Shown here piece after piece: positions 1-13,150 of a stretch of 64,000 bases of DNA. The stretch lies in contig JARWIR010000002.1 of assembly GCA_029959085.1 (NCBI GenBank), positions 32,575,733 to 32,639,732 on the forward strand. Direction: 5' to 3'. The notes under the pieces were generated by a model. It saw only the letters and a list, made by a program, of their open reading frames with translations, ran no database searches and was not told where the DNA came from. Origin of the DNA: Nemophila menziesii (taxonomy: Eukaryota > Streptophyta > Magnoliopsida > Boraginales > Hydrophyllaceae). Position numbers and translations under genes: made by a program. The first letter of the stretch is position 1. Every line of letters starts with the position of its first letter.

Positions 1-1338
1 TATCTTAAGCAGCACTAGGCTGGTTTTGTTCACTGTTGCGTCCAGGTTGGACTCCTTTCTTAGCATTGTGTAGGTGACATGTTGTGAATCGCTTACCCTG
101 TCAAGTATGTTCTTCATAAGCACCAACTCTCTTGTAACTTTTCCCAAAGCAGTAAACGTGTCTTTATGCTTATCTTCTAAAGCTCTTATTCTTTCAATTA
201 ACTCATGATCTTTGGCAACCCTTGTCTTGCGTTTAGGAGGTCTCGATTTGTTTTCTTCTCCAAATGCCTTATCTAACTCCATACCCTTTCTCTTGGAATC
301 AGTGTGAATATTCGCTATTGTGGTTGAAGTAATATTTTCACCTTTTAATACTGGCTCATCCTCAACGTTCATGCCTGGCACATTTGCTTTCATACAGATT
401 TTCGTAATAGAACATGGGAACTTGAGTTTGCCTTGACCAATGGGAGCTCTTGTGTAAAACATAATGGAGTCATAATGTATGCGAGCTACATCGATCTCCT
501 TCTTCTCAAAAATGCATTTAATGAACATGAGTTGCTCACGTGTTATCTCGGATATGTGGGAATTACCAAATAAGGTAGGAATAATGAACAGTACCATGCT
601 CTAGCACGCGGTAGCAAATCACTACTAAATACATGTCCTTCATATCTAGCGCATTCGGGAATGGGTTTTACCCCATGAATTAAAACATGTTTGTAGAATG
701 ATTCCCATTCGAAGGTTGGATCATTAAGTTACTCAAGGTATTTGCAAAGACCCTTCAAGTTTGGTAAATTAAATACTTCACGAATTTTCTCAACTGAGAA
801 TGGGACAATTTTCTTACGGGCTTCAATCGCATTAGTCGCAAAGAACAACTCTTCATAAAATTCGCGAACTAAGGCTGGAATGTAATCCAAGCCTCTCTTT
901 CTCAACTCTTTCAATCCAAACTCATCACATACAACCGTGGAATCTCTGAATTCACCGTCCATTATATTCATCGGAAAATCCTTTCTCAACACCAAAGAAC
1001 AAACTAGAAAACCGATCATGAACTTGATCTTTCCAACTCACAAAAGACTTTTTAGGTTTTACAGCCATTGTTTTTCTTCTCATAGAACGTAGTTCACTAA
1101 CCGGTTCACTTACCACTGATTCCTCAACTTCTTTTTCTTCCAAGTTCAGCTCTTTAATAGAAGCCTCACTTGGGTTTTCTTTCCTCATCATAATATTCTT
1201 AATTTCTCCAACCTTAGGTGTAGAACTCGAATCCAGAATCTCAATAGCTTTGTCTAGAGTAGCCCCAGGAGAATTTTTAGTTCTAGGATTACTCTTCTTA
1301 TTTAGATTGTAGCACAAGGAATCGGGTCTGTTTGTCAT
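1..1338 (-). pseudogene. env-like gene of element J (plant transposon protein domain), 3' part outside window
   Basis: I read this as the extra gene Athila elements carry after integrase; its function is unknown, and env-like is a positional name. It starts MTNRPDSLCYN at 1338, a start shared with the copies in C and E. A charged Glu/Ser-rich stretch follows, then VSWKDQVHDRFSSLFFGVEKGF, a domain with YIPALVREFYEEL near 850-900, and VEKIREVFNLPNL. It is split at about 1010 (frame change between two open stretches) and again near 600. The low-coordinate end has a Lys/Arg-rich and heptad-like C-terminal part. No signal peptide or membrane segment is evident in the visible frames. Confidence 0.75.
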
Positions 1339-1361
1339 CTCAATGAACCCCAAACTCAAAA

Positions 1362-2230
1362 CTTCAAATATTCAAAAACTAGAGAAACGTTTTGAACTTT
1401 GATGTTTTGAGGATATAGGAAGAAGGTATGTGGTGTTATATGAGATGGGTAATGATTATGTAATGTGGTTTTGAAAGGATTTGATGTTTGTTTATGTATT
1501 TGGAATGGATTAGAGGGAATAATTTGTGATGTTTTGGTGTTTTAATGGTGCTTTGCAGGTATTTGATGAGCTTTGGTTCATCTATAATGGTGTATTGTGT
1601 GAGAGGATTTTTTTAAAAAGAAGAGATTTTGGTTATAAAACTAGGGTTTAGATCGGTAGGCGCACCAGCATTGCCGGTGAGATAGCCAGCGAGCCGGTGC
1701 CATTTATCTTCTATTTCTCGTGGACACAATGGGTAGTTGCATGTAGTTGGTAATCATCCAGTGAGTTAGCGTTGTAATGAAGTGACTTGACCGGCTAGCC
1801 GGTCGTGCGACTCGATTTTTCGCTGACGCAACATGAAGCTGCGTGTATGTGGCCAACATCCAGAAGGTTGGCGCTGTGATGAATTTGTTTGACCGGCAAG
1901 CCGGTCGCAAATTTCTGATTCTTGCAATTTTTCACTGACAAAACCTGTAGTCTTGCATCTAAGTAGTCAATATCCAGAGAGTTTGATCGGCATGCCGGTT
2001 CGTATAATTACTTTTTACCACTTAGACGCACAAAAAACCCTGCCTTACACTTGTTTAGACCCCAAACTCAATGATTAAGTACATGCAAAAATAAAAAACA
2101 CTCCACCTTTCTCATTACTTTACATTTATACACTAATTCACCTAAATTACTCTAATTCACACTAAGAATTTGAAAGACATGAAAGCGTTAAACTATATAC
2201 AATTGAAATGGCTTTTGTTTAACATCGTTA
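1362..2230 (-). repeat. Inter-ORF spacer of J with ~100-bp tandem repeats ending in CCGG palindromes
   Basis: The stretch lies between integrase and the env-like gene. From about 1720 to 2005 a unit of roughly 100 bp repeats about three times. Each unit carries a block like CATCCAG-AGGTTGGCGCTGTGATGAA and then a palindrome: GACCGGCTAGCCGGTC at 1789-1804 (perfect, 16 bp), GACCGGCAAGCCGGTC at 1891-1906, and CGGCATGCCG at about 1987-1997. The rest (1362-1640) is AT-rich with no open frame. At 1346-1361, next to the env-like start, lies a purine tract (minus strand TTTTGAGTTTGGGGTT) resembling the element's polypurine tract. Confidence 0.7.
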
Positions 2231-2249
2231 AGCTCGATGGGTTACCTCG

Positions 2250-3430
2250 CACTTATTCAGTTTCAATATGGTACATGACCTCCCCAGGATGTGGATCTTC
2301 CATGCGATTGATATCCTCGCCTCCATTATAGATCTTCAAACGATGCCCATTCACCATGAAGGTGCGGTGCTCGGTTTGATTCTCAATCTCTATAGCTCCA
2401 TGAGGCGTGACCTTGGTCATAACATAGGGACCAGACCCCTTTGATCTTAACTTACCCAGATAATTACTCAACTTGGAGTTGTATTTCAGAACCATCTGTC
2501 CAACTTCAAATTTCTTTTCACGAATGCGATTATCAAGCCATCTCTTTACCTTTTCTTTGTAAAGTTTAGCTTTCTCATAGGAATGAAATCGAAATCCATC
2601 AAGTTCATTTAATTTCATCATACGATTCTCACCAACTAAAGTAGGATCTAAATTCAACTCTGCTATCGTGCAATATCCTAATTCAAGCTCAAGAGGTAAG
2701 TGACAAGCCTTACCATAAACCATGTGATATGGAGATGCACCAAAGGGTGTCTTAAAGGAAGTACGATATACCCACAACGCATCATCTAATTTAATTGGCC
2801 AATCTCTGCGTGTGGGTCCAACTGTCTTCTCTAGAATGGATTTGATCTCTATTAGAGACATCAACTTGACCATTTACTTGTAGATGATAAGCAGTAGATA
2901 CACGATGTCTCACCCCATACTTCTCTAAAACATCCTTAGAGTATCTATTCACAAAATGAGAACCTCCATCACTAATACCAACTCTAGGCGTACCATGTCT
3001 AGTGAAGATGTGTGATTTCAAGAACTTTATCACTACTGGCGAATCATTGGTTGGTAGAGCTACATCCTCTACCCATTTAGACACGTAATCAACAACTAAT
3101 ATGATGTATTGATTTCCATTAGATGGTACAAAGGGACACATGAAATCAATACCCCATACATCAAATATCTCGACTTCAAGAATTATTACGTGGCATTTCA
3201 TCTCTCTTAAATATGTTACCGGTAAATTGAAATTTGTGGCATTCTATGACATATTTATGACAATCTTTATGTAATGTAGGTCAATAAAAACCGGATTGAA
3301 ATACCTTCAGAGCTGTACGGTCACCTTTGAAATGTCCGTCATAGAGTGAATCATGACAACTAGCGAATACTGACTGGGCTTCACTTTCAGGTTTGCATCT
3401 TCTTACCATCTGATCACTACATGTTTTATA
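2250..3430 (-). pseudogene. Integrase of element J, frameshifted
   Basis: Retroviral-type integrase, which would join element cDNA to nuclear DNA. Reading down the minus strand: remains of the HHCC zinc domain (about 3430-3220, with CHDSLYDGHF-like residues and one of the two cysteines of CxxC replaced), then the catalytic core with [19 protein letters not shown] and an E in the IEIKSILEK segment, giving the D-D-E set. The C-terminal part has GPYVMTKVTPHGAIEIE (GPY/F module) and stops at 2253. Frames change near 2850 and 3200. Close homologues in this window are at 21928-23100 and 45250-46460. Confidence 0.85.
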
Positions 3431-3599
3431 GAAGAAAGGATCCTCCCAAAATAATTGCTTTGCACAGTGAATTAATCTCTTCCTCTATTGTGAGGTAGCT
3501 CCCTCGGGAAAATAACCACTCACAATAAGATTTTCTATATCTGCATACCAAGGAATACAAGCTGTGTGTATTGAAATAAACTCTCATCAGGGAAATCTT

Positions 3600-4027
3600 C
3601 TTTGACCAACTATTGTCCACTATTAAACTCGAAAAATTCAAGATGCGACAAATGATCTGCAACTTGATTATCACAACCTTTTCGATCTCGAATCTCTAAG
3701 TTAAACTCTTGTAACAACAATACCCATCTAATCAAATGCGGTTTCACATATTTCTTCTCTATAAGGTATTTGATTGTGGAATGATCTGTGTACACGACAA
3801 TTTTTTCCCCAAGAACATAGGAACGAAATTTGTCAAATGCATACACAACAACTAATAATTCCTTTTCCGTCACGGTATAATTAATCTGGGCATTTGTGAA
3901 GGACTTACTAGCATAGTAAATTGAATGAAATACCTTCTCTTTTCTTTGACCCAATACATCACCCATAGCAAGATCACTAGAAACACACATAATTTCAAAC
4001 GACATATTCAAATCAGGAGGTATAACA
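3600..4027 (-). pseudogene. RNase H domain of element J, 5'-truncated
   Basis: RNase H, which degrades the RNA strand during reverse transcription. The visible frame runs PIVIPPDLN, then [53 protein letters not shown], and [12 protein letters not shown]. The first catalytic aspartate, usually in CDAS, reads CVSS here, so the enzyme would be dead even if expressed. The open frame continues beyond 4027 to 4146 into unrelated sequence of element I; that chimeric N-terminus is an accident of the join. Confidence 0.85.
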
Positions 4028-4650
4028 ATGGGCGCTAGACCGTGACATGGTCCAGAACAGAAGACATCAACGGTACACCACATACTTCTCACGATGAACC
4101 AGACCAAGTAAAAAACCGTGGCAACAGTAGATGAAATCAGGGTCAATTAGGAGACCCCCTTGCCCAAAACTGTGCTGACCAACCGTGACATAGGGGGAAC
4201 AGAACACTTCCCCTGTACACCACACCTTACTTGCGGTGCACCGCACGACACCTCCAGACAAAGGGAAAAGGAGAAGGTTAGTTATATACCTACGAAATAT
4301 TAAATTTTAAAGCCTCTCTTTCTTCCCCAAAGCTTCCCAACTCCATTAAAGCTTCTACAAACCTTCACTACACATCAAAACACTCCTCAATCACCATAAA
4401 CTCACATCCAAATCCTTCCCTACATCATTATAAAGAAGATTAAACCACCCAAATAAAATCAAAACATCTAGAATCCAAGAATCAAAAGAAAAAAATTCCA
4501 AATATTATCCAACAATTTCTTTAATCCATACCAATCAAGCAAGAGTTCATCACACCCACACAGAGTTCATAATCCTTACACCTATCCTAACCCAAATAGA
4601 ACTTTCTCAACCCAAAATCAAGGGGTAAAAATTTCAAGAGTGTTCAAATC
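4028..4650 (+). repeat. Inter-ORF spacer of element I with GC palindromes
   Basis: GC-richer non-coding DNA with CCGTGACAT repeated near 4036 and 4184, and GTACACCACA repeated near 4073 and 4215. The perfect 12-bp palindrome GCGGTGCACCGC lies at 4233-4244. It holds the same place as the CCGG palindromes of J, C and L, but with a different core. From 4290 to 4640 the sequence is a C/A-rich leader without an open frame. It ends in the purine tract TTTGAGCTGGAGGTC at 4651-4665, just before the env-like start. Confidence 0.6.
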
Positions 4651-4672
4651 TTTGAGCTGGAGGTCAATTGAG

Positions 4673-6015
<1,343 letters not shown>

Positions 6016-7555
6016 GCGAGGCAATAGCCTTGAGAGTATGTTTTGTTTCTTCCTTATCATTTATGTATATGCAATATTTACTTGTTTTTAATTTCTTTAT
6101 TGAGTCTTTTTCGAGTCATGGGGACACGGCTCATTTTTTAGTTGATGTGTGGGGATTCCTTATCCCTCATCTCCATTTTTATGTGATTATACTATATTTA
6201 GGAAGAAATTAAATTTTTTAATACATGGGGTTAGATGTAGAGTTTGTTTAATAGCTTAAAAGAATAAGCTTAGTACATTAATGATTGAAATTAATATGTT
6301 TATGAGCTGATTATATTATATGCATTGATTATGAACGGGAAACACATATTAATAGTAAAGAAAATATTAGTGAGCAATAGGGTAGAAGTATGTTTGATGT
6401 TAGGGCGCCTTGAGGGGTGTATAGGCCGTGCGATCTGAGCTAGTTGATAACCCCGTTTAATGAACGTGCTAAAGGTAAGAAAGTAATGAAATTGCATAGT
6501 TTAGATAGTGATCAAGGCGGTTCTTTGATAAGCCTTTGTTGCCTCTTAGCTTTCTGTCCATTTAATATATTTATATCATTCTCAGCCCATTCTAGCCTTT
6601 CTAAATCATTTTTATCATCCACATTATAAGCCATAACCTTTAGATTTTAGGACTTTCCCATGTGACCTACACTCGAATTGAAATGCATAGACATCCATTT
6701 TAGAGCTTGAGTTTGGGGTGGTAGGTTCACCATTGTGGGAGACATTATTGGGTTTGGTTTTTAAGCTTATATATTTGTGCTCTATATTTTGATGATTATT
6801 CAACGTTTTATATTGTAACCCTTTGCCAGGGTAAAAGTAAATAAAAAAAGTTATGTAAAGAAATATGTGAAAGAGTAGCATATATCCTACATCAAAAAGG
6901 GAGTCATATATCACTTAGAAAAAATAATTGATATGAAAAGATTGAATATTATTTGGACCAACAAAGTGGAATTTTTATGTGATCGTATTAATGCTTTATA
7001 ATGGGTTATTAGGGATTCTAAATATTGCATCAATTTATTGGGTTGAGTGAGAATGTTTTATACGAGTAACTAAAGCTCTAGGGTGCTTCATTGATGGCTA
7101 GTGAGGAGAGAGCCAAAATCCCATTCTAAATTATCCAAATATACGATCATATCGTCTCTAAGCAAACATTACAACCTTAAAGACCGTATGATTCTTTGCT
7201 GTATGAACTAGAAATAATTGAACTGTTATAGAGTTGTTAGATGGATCATTGGATACTAGTTAGGCTCTACGAACAATCTATAGTCTCCATGATAAACTAA
7301 GTAAATAACCTCTCCTTCGTGCATTGCAAAACTAATCCGATCTTGAATTTGAACCGTGTTGAATGTTTGTATGGAAAGTGTATAGGTAATTTAGTTTGTA
7401 AATATTATTACATGAAACTTTCTAAGTAGTTGCTTTGAACTATATTCTGCTATCTTCTTCCTATTGTGCTTGATTGACTTAGGTGTGTATTTAGAGACAA
7501 CCCTATGTTCTTATCTTTATTGTATCGAGACGATACAACTTTGAGTTGGGGGTCC
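6016..7555 (+). other. 3' UTR of element I with purine tracts, hairpin and polypurine tract
   Basis: Non-coding, about 1.5 kb, colinear with the 3' UTRs of H, C, E, F and L. Landmarks are a weak hairpin plus purine-tract relic at about 6113-6160 (GAGTCATG-GGGA-CACGGCTC), and a conserved block TCCCATGTGACCTACACTCG at about 6656-6676. A second purine tract lies at 6701-6725 (GAGCTTGAGTTTGGGGTGG). A hairpin TTGTATCG-AGA-CGATACAA spans 7520-7538, followed by the plus-strand primer tract TTTGAGTTGGGGGTCC at 7540-7555. The LTR follows at once. Confidence 0.75.
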
Positions 7556-8447
7556 TGATTTCACCATATTTTTGATATATTAATCTAGGTTTGAGACATA
7601 ATTTTAGGTGTGTTTGATTAATTGTTTAGGGATTTTCTCCCATTATTAGATAGTTTCTTAATTCATGTCTCGATTTGATAATTTATTACTTTTAAAGCAT
7701 ATTTGGTTTAATTTGTCTGTTAATGTGAAACTCTTAAGGTTTATGGAATATTATTAGATGCCAAATCAATTCAACGGAGTTAAGGAAAGAAGATTTAGTA
7801 GAAATCAGGAGATAAAAGGAAGCAATGTTGAATTAGGAAAGGAAAATCTGCCAAATATAGTTGCCAATTCTGCAGCTACATCCACTAATGTGAAGATAAC
7901 TCCAAATTGGCTATGATTTTGGACGAGCCTTTAGAGGGTCATATCTTTCTGCTGTAGTCGTTTTGATATAAAGTAGGAAAAATTTTGCCCAGTAACGAAG
8001 AAGATATGACCCAGACAATGAGCAGTGTTTATCCTATCATATTTTAGTAAACGAATTTGAACTGGACTTGGACTCCAATTACTTGCCTTCCACTACAAGA
8101 TTTTGACATACGGTTAGAAAATACCTATAAATACAACCTCTTATAATTTTAAACATGTTCTTGCTTAGCTGTAAGCCATAACTTAGTCCTTGCCTACTCC
8201 TTAATTTATATTACTCTTAGAAGTCATCAATAGAAGCAAGTTGACATGTATCTTTATTTTAGTATATTTCTTTCCGCATTGAACTAATATTCCCATAGCT
8301 TGGGTTTTTCATATGTATAATCTTTGAATTCTATTTTCTTCTATCTAAGTTTTTTTGGGAAAAACCTTTTTAAATCGGATGAGCTTCTTAACCTTTATAT
8401 TTGTTTTATGTGTTTTGATGTATTGACCGTAGTTCTTGCTAGTGCGC
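7556..8447 (+). repeat. 3' LTR of element I, first part
   Basis: Starts TGATTTCACC right after the polypurine tract and matches, inverted, the LTR end at 10200-10243. A TATA-like TATAAATA lies at 8126-8133. It is interrupted after TGCGC (8443-8447) by solo LTR M, and the remainder resumes at 10244. Confidence 0.85.
8126..8133 (+). promoter_or_regulatory. LTR TATA box (element I)
   Basis: TATAAATA within the LTR, at the position equivalent to TATA-like motifs in the other LTRs of the window (9344, 32236, 34364, 56052). It is inferred to be the core promoter of the element. Confidence 0.5.
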
Positions 8448-10243
8448 TGGTGTTGACCAAGGTGTGATAAAAATAACATAATAAATAAAGCAACTAACAC
8501 CCTAGACTAAACATGTTACTCACTACAAGTATCACAGATCGTATGCAAGTTTTAATAGTAAGTAAGATTCGTTCCTCAGAGACTTAGTAAATTATACGAA
8601 TGGGTGAACAAAATAGCGTAGCAGATAAATATGATTGATGAGGAGATAAGATTAAACTAAATATAGTAAAGACAAGTAAATAAAATAAGATGAGAAAGTA
8701 TAGCTCAGGTTTTGCTAGTATGCACGAATCCTTCTATTTCTTCTACTAGTTAAAAAGGGTGATTAAAGCTCTTAGATAAGTAGTCAGGATTCTATATTCC
8801 TCCTAACCCCCTTCCAGGTGGACTTAAGAGGCGACCTAACAATTACCAGGGGACTTAACTAAGGTGGTCCTATGCCACTAGGTTCTTAGATGAGGGGACC
8901 CGGCAAATAATGATCGGTGATTAAATACCAAACCCTAATGACTATCTAGTTAGGCAAGCCCTTCCGGATCACTACCGCACACTAGATGCTTATGTGATGT
9001 TTCAATAATTAGACACCCCTTCCGGTTGACCATCTAACTACTAGTAACACATCCCTAATTTGATCAGAATTAAGACAGACAATAAATAAAAGCACATAAA
9101 ACAAATATATGGTTAAGAAGCTATAATACATTTTAAAATAGTTTTCCCAAAAAAAGTTAGATAGAAGAAAATAGAATTCAAAGATAATTCATATGCGAAA
9201 CCCAAGATATGGGAAAATTTGTTCATACTAGAAAAAAACAAACTAAAAAAAAAACATACTGTCAACTTACTTCTCTAGAATGATGAATAAACTTAAGGAT
9301 TAATGGTGGGAGGCAAGGACATCTTTAAAATAGATAAAGGGTGTATTTATAGATGTATAGGAAGCCCTAGGTCAGATTTCTTGGAGTAGAAGGTAAGCAA
9401 TTGAACTCCTTTTCTAAATCAAATTCGTTTCCTAAAATATAGGAGATAAGGTAAATTGTTGTTGTCTTCTTTTAGTCGTAAATTATTCAATATTACTCCG
9501 ATTTTCGCCTACTTTATATCGAAATTACCGCGTCAAAAAGATATACACTTTTCATTTTGATTAAATCTCGAAATTCCTAGCTTATTTTAAGTTATCTTCA
9601 CTTTAGTGGACGTGGCTGCAGACATTCTGGAGCCATGTAGCCCATTGATACTCTTGTTGTAGTCAAAATCACGAAACTTTTGCTAAGTACAAATTTGGAA
9701 GCCCAAAATTCAATATTTTTGCTTTATTTTACTATTAAAAAGGTCTTGGAAAAATAGTATGGACCCATGATGTAATAAACCGCGAGATTTTCACAAAGAT
9801 TTTCTGACAAATACTCTACTAAATTTCTAAATTAATGTTTTCAATAAAAAAGCTCAGCATTTTTAGACCTAACTCATAATATGTGAAATTAGGGTTGGCA
9901 TAACATATGATGACAAATAAAGTAAGAAGAACATATCTATGAGAAAGAAGAAAAGTGTAATGTGAGTGCAATTAATCCCACTATATCTCCAATTTTCATC
10001 CATATCTTCTTTCCTTTATCTCTTTAGAATTGATTTGGCATCTAATTAATTTCCATATATCTTTAAAGCTTCACATTAACAAACAAATTAAACCAAATAT
10101 GCTCTAAAACAAATAATTCATCAAATCAAGACAAGAAATAGGAATTTATCAAAATACGAATAGAAATATAATATTAATTGACCATAAACTCCTAAAATGA
10201 TGTCTCCAACCTAGATTATTATATAACAAATAAGGATACATCA
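8448..10243 (-). mobile_element. Solo LTR M, inserted in the LTR of element I
   Basis: A lone minus-oriented LTR of 1,796 bp, TGGTGTTGACC...GATACATCA on the plus strand. It is flanked by TGCGC (8443-8447) and TGCAC (10244-10248), a 5-bp target duplication with one transition. Removing it restores a continuous plus LTR. It arose presumably by recombination between the two LTRs of a full element. The TATA-like TATTTATA is at 9344-9351. Confidence 0.9.
9344..9351 (-). promoter_or_regulatory. LTR TATA box (solo LTR M)
   Basis: TATAAATA on the minus strand, followed in transcription direction by CACCCTTTATC. Same context as the L and C LTRs. Confidence 0.5.
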
Positions 10244-10870
10244 TGCACGAGTATAGACTACCCCATTAATAACACTTGGATGGTCACTCCGAAGGGGTAT
10301 CTAATTGTTGAAACACCACATAAACGTCTAGTGTGCGGTACCGATCCTGGCGGGCTTGCCTAACTAGATAGTAAGTAGGGTTTGAGATTAACAACCGATC
10401 ATTGTGCAGGGTCCCCTTACCCAAGTCCCCTGGTAATTGTTAGATCGCTACCTAAGTTCACCCGGAAGGGGGTTAGGAGGAATATAGAATCCTGGCTACT
10501 TACTTTAAGAGCTTTAATCACCCTTATAACTAGTAGAATAAATAGAAGGATAAGTGCATACATGCAAACCTGGTCTATATCTCTCATCTTATTCTTACAT
10601 CTTTTATTTAATTGAGTTAGTTTTAGTTTAAACAATCTCTCCATAATTAATCATAGTTACTTTTACTGTCTTTTATTCCTCGAAACTATTCTTTACTTTG
10701 CTTTCTTCTAATCCATACGCATGACACACTAACTCCCTGCGAACGAATCTTACTTACTATTAAAACTTGCATACGATCTGTGATACTTGCAGTGAGTAAC
10801 GTGATTGGTTAGGGTGATAGTTCTTATCTTTTATAATTATTATTATTTGATCACACCTTACCATCCACCA
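10244..10870 (+). repeat. 3' LTR of element I, second part
   Basis: Continues the LTR after solo LTR M. It holds the LTR's repeated GC motifs (GATCCTGGCGGG, CACCCGGAAGGGGGTTAGG) and the R/U5 region, TTGCATACGATCTGTGATACTTGCAG. It ends TCACACCTTACCATCCACCA at 10870, the inverse of the TGGTG starts of the minus LTRs. No primer-binding site follows. Confidence 0.8.
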
Positions 10871-11899
10871 CAACCACATCATTACTGCAATACATGCAAC
10901 AACAACATCAAATTGTGGAACAATGATTGACGTAACTCACAAAAAAATTGAGAAGTTACAACAAGTACCATCAATGCAAATTGGCAAAAGGTAAAATTTT
11001 TGATGATGAGACCATTCAAAATAATAGCGATGATAGGTTCGAGGTATTAGAATAGCATAGCCCTCAAAATGAGAGGGAAGTGGAATCGCTACAAGTTGCA
11101 CCTAGTGAACTAAAGATTCCAATGAGAGAAGAACCAACCACTCTATGCATAGACGAGGTAACTGTTGGTAACTAAGTTGAAGCTGAAACTGAACCTTGTA
11201 CAGATGACATTCCAGCCAAGGAGGAATCGTTCAAGCCGAGTTTAGAGGAATAAAATGCCGAGCCCTTGGTTGAAAAAGAGATAGAAGAAGAAGAAGTGAT
11301 TAGGATGGAAACCCACCTAATTATCCATTGTTATCACCTCCAAATCCAATAAAATAGACATTTTAGAGAGTGATACACTATATAAAACATTTGTAGAGGC
11401 GTTCAGCGAAGCTAGAATCAACACCCAAATGCTTGAGATCGATGAATAAGGACTCACACAAAAACAAGTATTCACGAAAGATATCTCATAAACGAATATG
11501 AATGCGAGTGTAAAGATCGAGATCAAAGAAGTGGCCCTCGTGATGGAAGAGAAGTCTGAAACATCACTTGATTTCGACAAAAAGCTTGAGGGGGTGCCAC
11601 TTCAGGTCCGCGTTATTCCATAAATGCCTAAGGAGGTTGAAGAAAAGGACCATAAACATGAACCTATGAAGAAGAGAGAAAAAGATGAGTTTGGGGTTGG
11701 AAACAAGGTTGCTTGGAAGGACTCCAAACAAGAGAATATGACACGAGGTTTCAAAAATGCATGGATGGGACCATTTATTGTTACTCGAGTGGTGACACCA
11801 AAAATGCTAAAGATTCGACCTTCAAGAGGTCAAAGGCTTCAAATTGTAGATGTTCATAGCCCCACCCACTGCCTAGAGGGCTACGTCATCAAGGAATAA
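10871..11899 (+). pseudogene. gag-pro remnant joined to integrase-type GPY/F tail (element H)
   Basis: 10871-11620 is a decayed gag-pro linker. Recognisable pieces are IDEVTVGN near 11150 (compare NLDEVTIEY in K and NLDEIIVE in L), an acidic stretch around 11270-11300, and YKTFVEAFSEARINTQMLEI near 11385-11445. No aspartic-protease DLGAS motif is seen. 11624-11899 is open and encodes a basic segment, then GVGNKVAWKDS and AWMGPFIVTRVVTPKMLKI, a GPY/F-like module as at the C-terminus of Ty3/gypsy integrases. Element L carries the same module (52794-52900), fused to protease. Stops at 11175, 11251, 11447 and elsewhere make the gag-pro part non-functional. Confidence 0.65.
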
Positions 11900-12900
11900 T
11901 GGAGGTAATACGTCAAACTATGAATGATATTAAATAAAAGTGCTCTTAGGAGTCACCCCAAGTTTTAATTACTTAAGTAGTTTAGATTTTTTGCGTTTAG
12001 TTAGTTAGTTTTTATAGTTTTTGTGTATATTACTTTAATGAGAAAGGCATGGAGTGTTTTTGATGTCTAGGTAAGTCAATAATTGAGTTAGGTTGAAAGA
12101 ATTCGTGCTCACATGTCTAAACGGGTTGAAAAACAACAGTTTCATGCGGTGCCCGCAGACATTAGTGTACCGCCTTTCTCTGCCGATGACATGATTGAGG
12201 AAACTTCAAAAGGCCATAAATTTTTGCTTTGATTTTGGAATGAACTTCTCGAGTTTAAACTCCATATTTTTTGAGATCTATCCAATGGAGAGGTCAAACC
12301 GTGTCCACGACCCTCCATGCTTTTCGAATTCAGAGGTTTTGAATTGTACGCAAAGCTGTCAAAGAGTGTGCACAATGGTCCAAGCTTTGGAAGGTCAGAA
12401 TTTTTTGAAAGAAACAGCAAGTACCTACTATATACCGCACGAGAGCCGCGGTGCACCACAACGCGAGACGGAGCTTGGTGATATATCGCATCATGGTACA
12501 GATCGCCATACAAACCGTGTTCATGATATATCATGGTATGAAGGGCAGAGAGTTGGACTAGTCAAGCAGCACATACGGTATTACCGCACAGTAACAGTGG
12601 TGTACTGCACGAGGACAAAAAGAAAAATAAAGGTAAACCTTAAGCCTCATTTTAACATTGACCTTCTTCTTCCTCAGCCACCCGAACTCCATTGAAGATC
12701 AACCCAAAGTTTTAACTCACATCCAAACACCACCAAAACACCAAAACTTTCTAGCTAAGATAAATCCAAAATTATTAAAAAAAATCTTTCAAAATTATTG
12801 AATCCTTCTCACCCAAATATAATACCATCTTACCCACATAAAAACACATCATTCTAACACTTATCAAACTCAAATATCACCTATGGTGTAAGTTTGAGTT
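11900..12900 (+). other. Inter-ORF spacer of element H
   Basis: No gene. It holds CACTTTAATGAGAAAGGCATGG-like sequence (about 12030) shared with the spacers of J, C and L. Scattered GC motifs follow: GCGGTGCCCGC at 12149, ATACCGCACGAG and CGCGGTGCACCAC around 12433-12458, CGGTATTACCGCAC around 12577. These resemble the palindromes of I and E. The open frames here are chance. The purine tract TTTGAGTTGGAGGTC at 12893-12907 precedes the env-like start. Confidence 0.55.
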
Positions 12901-12914
12901 GGAGGTCTGGGGAG

Positions 12915-13150
12915 ATGACACGAAGAATGAGCACAAACATATTTTGAGGAAGATTAGTAAGAATCAACACAAAGAGATGGGTAAGAACTAGAGGAAATTG
13001 GAAAGGTAACGATGTTTGTAGAGTTGAATGATTGGGATGGACTCCATTAGAGGAAGAGTAAGGATGAACCATGGTGATACGAGATGCTTACATGTAAGAA
13101 ACACACCAAACACCTATCTTGGGTATTGGAACGCAAGGCAATAGCCACGA
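12915..13150 (+). pseudogene. Relic of env-like gene (element H)
   Basis: ATG at 12915 lies in the same context as other env-like starts (purine tract then GAGATGACA) but is followed by a stop within a dozen codons. By about 13130 the sequence has jumped to CAAGGCAATAGCCACGAAGAGTATG, which matches the segment just after the env-like stop in element I (GAGGCAATAGCCTTGAGAGTATG, 6018-6040). The central domain is therefore deleted. Confidence 0.55.

Larger units (their letters stand above)
1..4027 (-). mobile_element. Athila-type LTR retrotransposon J, partial
   Basis: The minus strand reads, from 4027 downward, RNase H, integrase, a palindrome-rich spacer and an env-like gene that runs off the window start. 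This is the Athila order. No LTR, RT, protease or gag of this copy is in the window. The upstream end stops at about 4027, at the first codons of RNase H, where the sequence switches to the plus-oriented spacer of element I without an LTR between them. That join is therefore a rearrangement or deletion, not a clean insertion. All reading frames are broken. Confidence 0.85.

Noticed and set aside
1720..2005. CRISPR-like array in the J spacer
   Set aside because: Three degenerate ~100-bp units with palindromes, not short identical repeats with unique spacers, and the context is a plant retrotransposon.
3610..4146. 178-residue open frame with a hydrophobic N-terminus fused to RNase H, looking like a membrane-anchored enzyme
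   Set aside because: The N-terminal ~40 residues come from the oppositely oriented spacer of element I across the 4027 join; the fusion is accidental.
12195..12695. 166-residue plus-strand open frame in the H spacer
   Set aside because: No family motif, lies in the palindrome-rich non-coding spacer, and is not kept in other copies.
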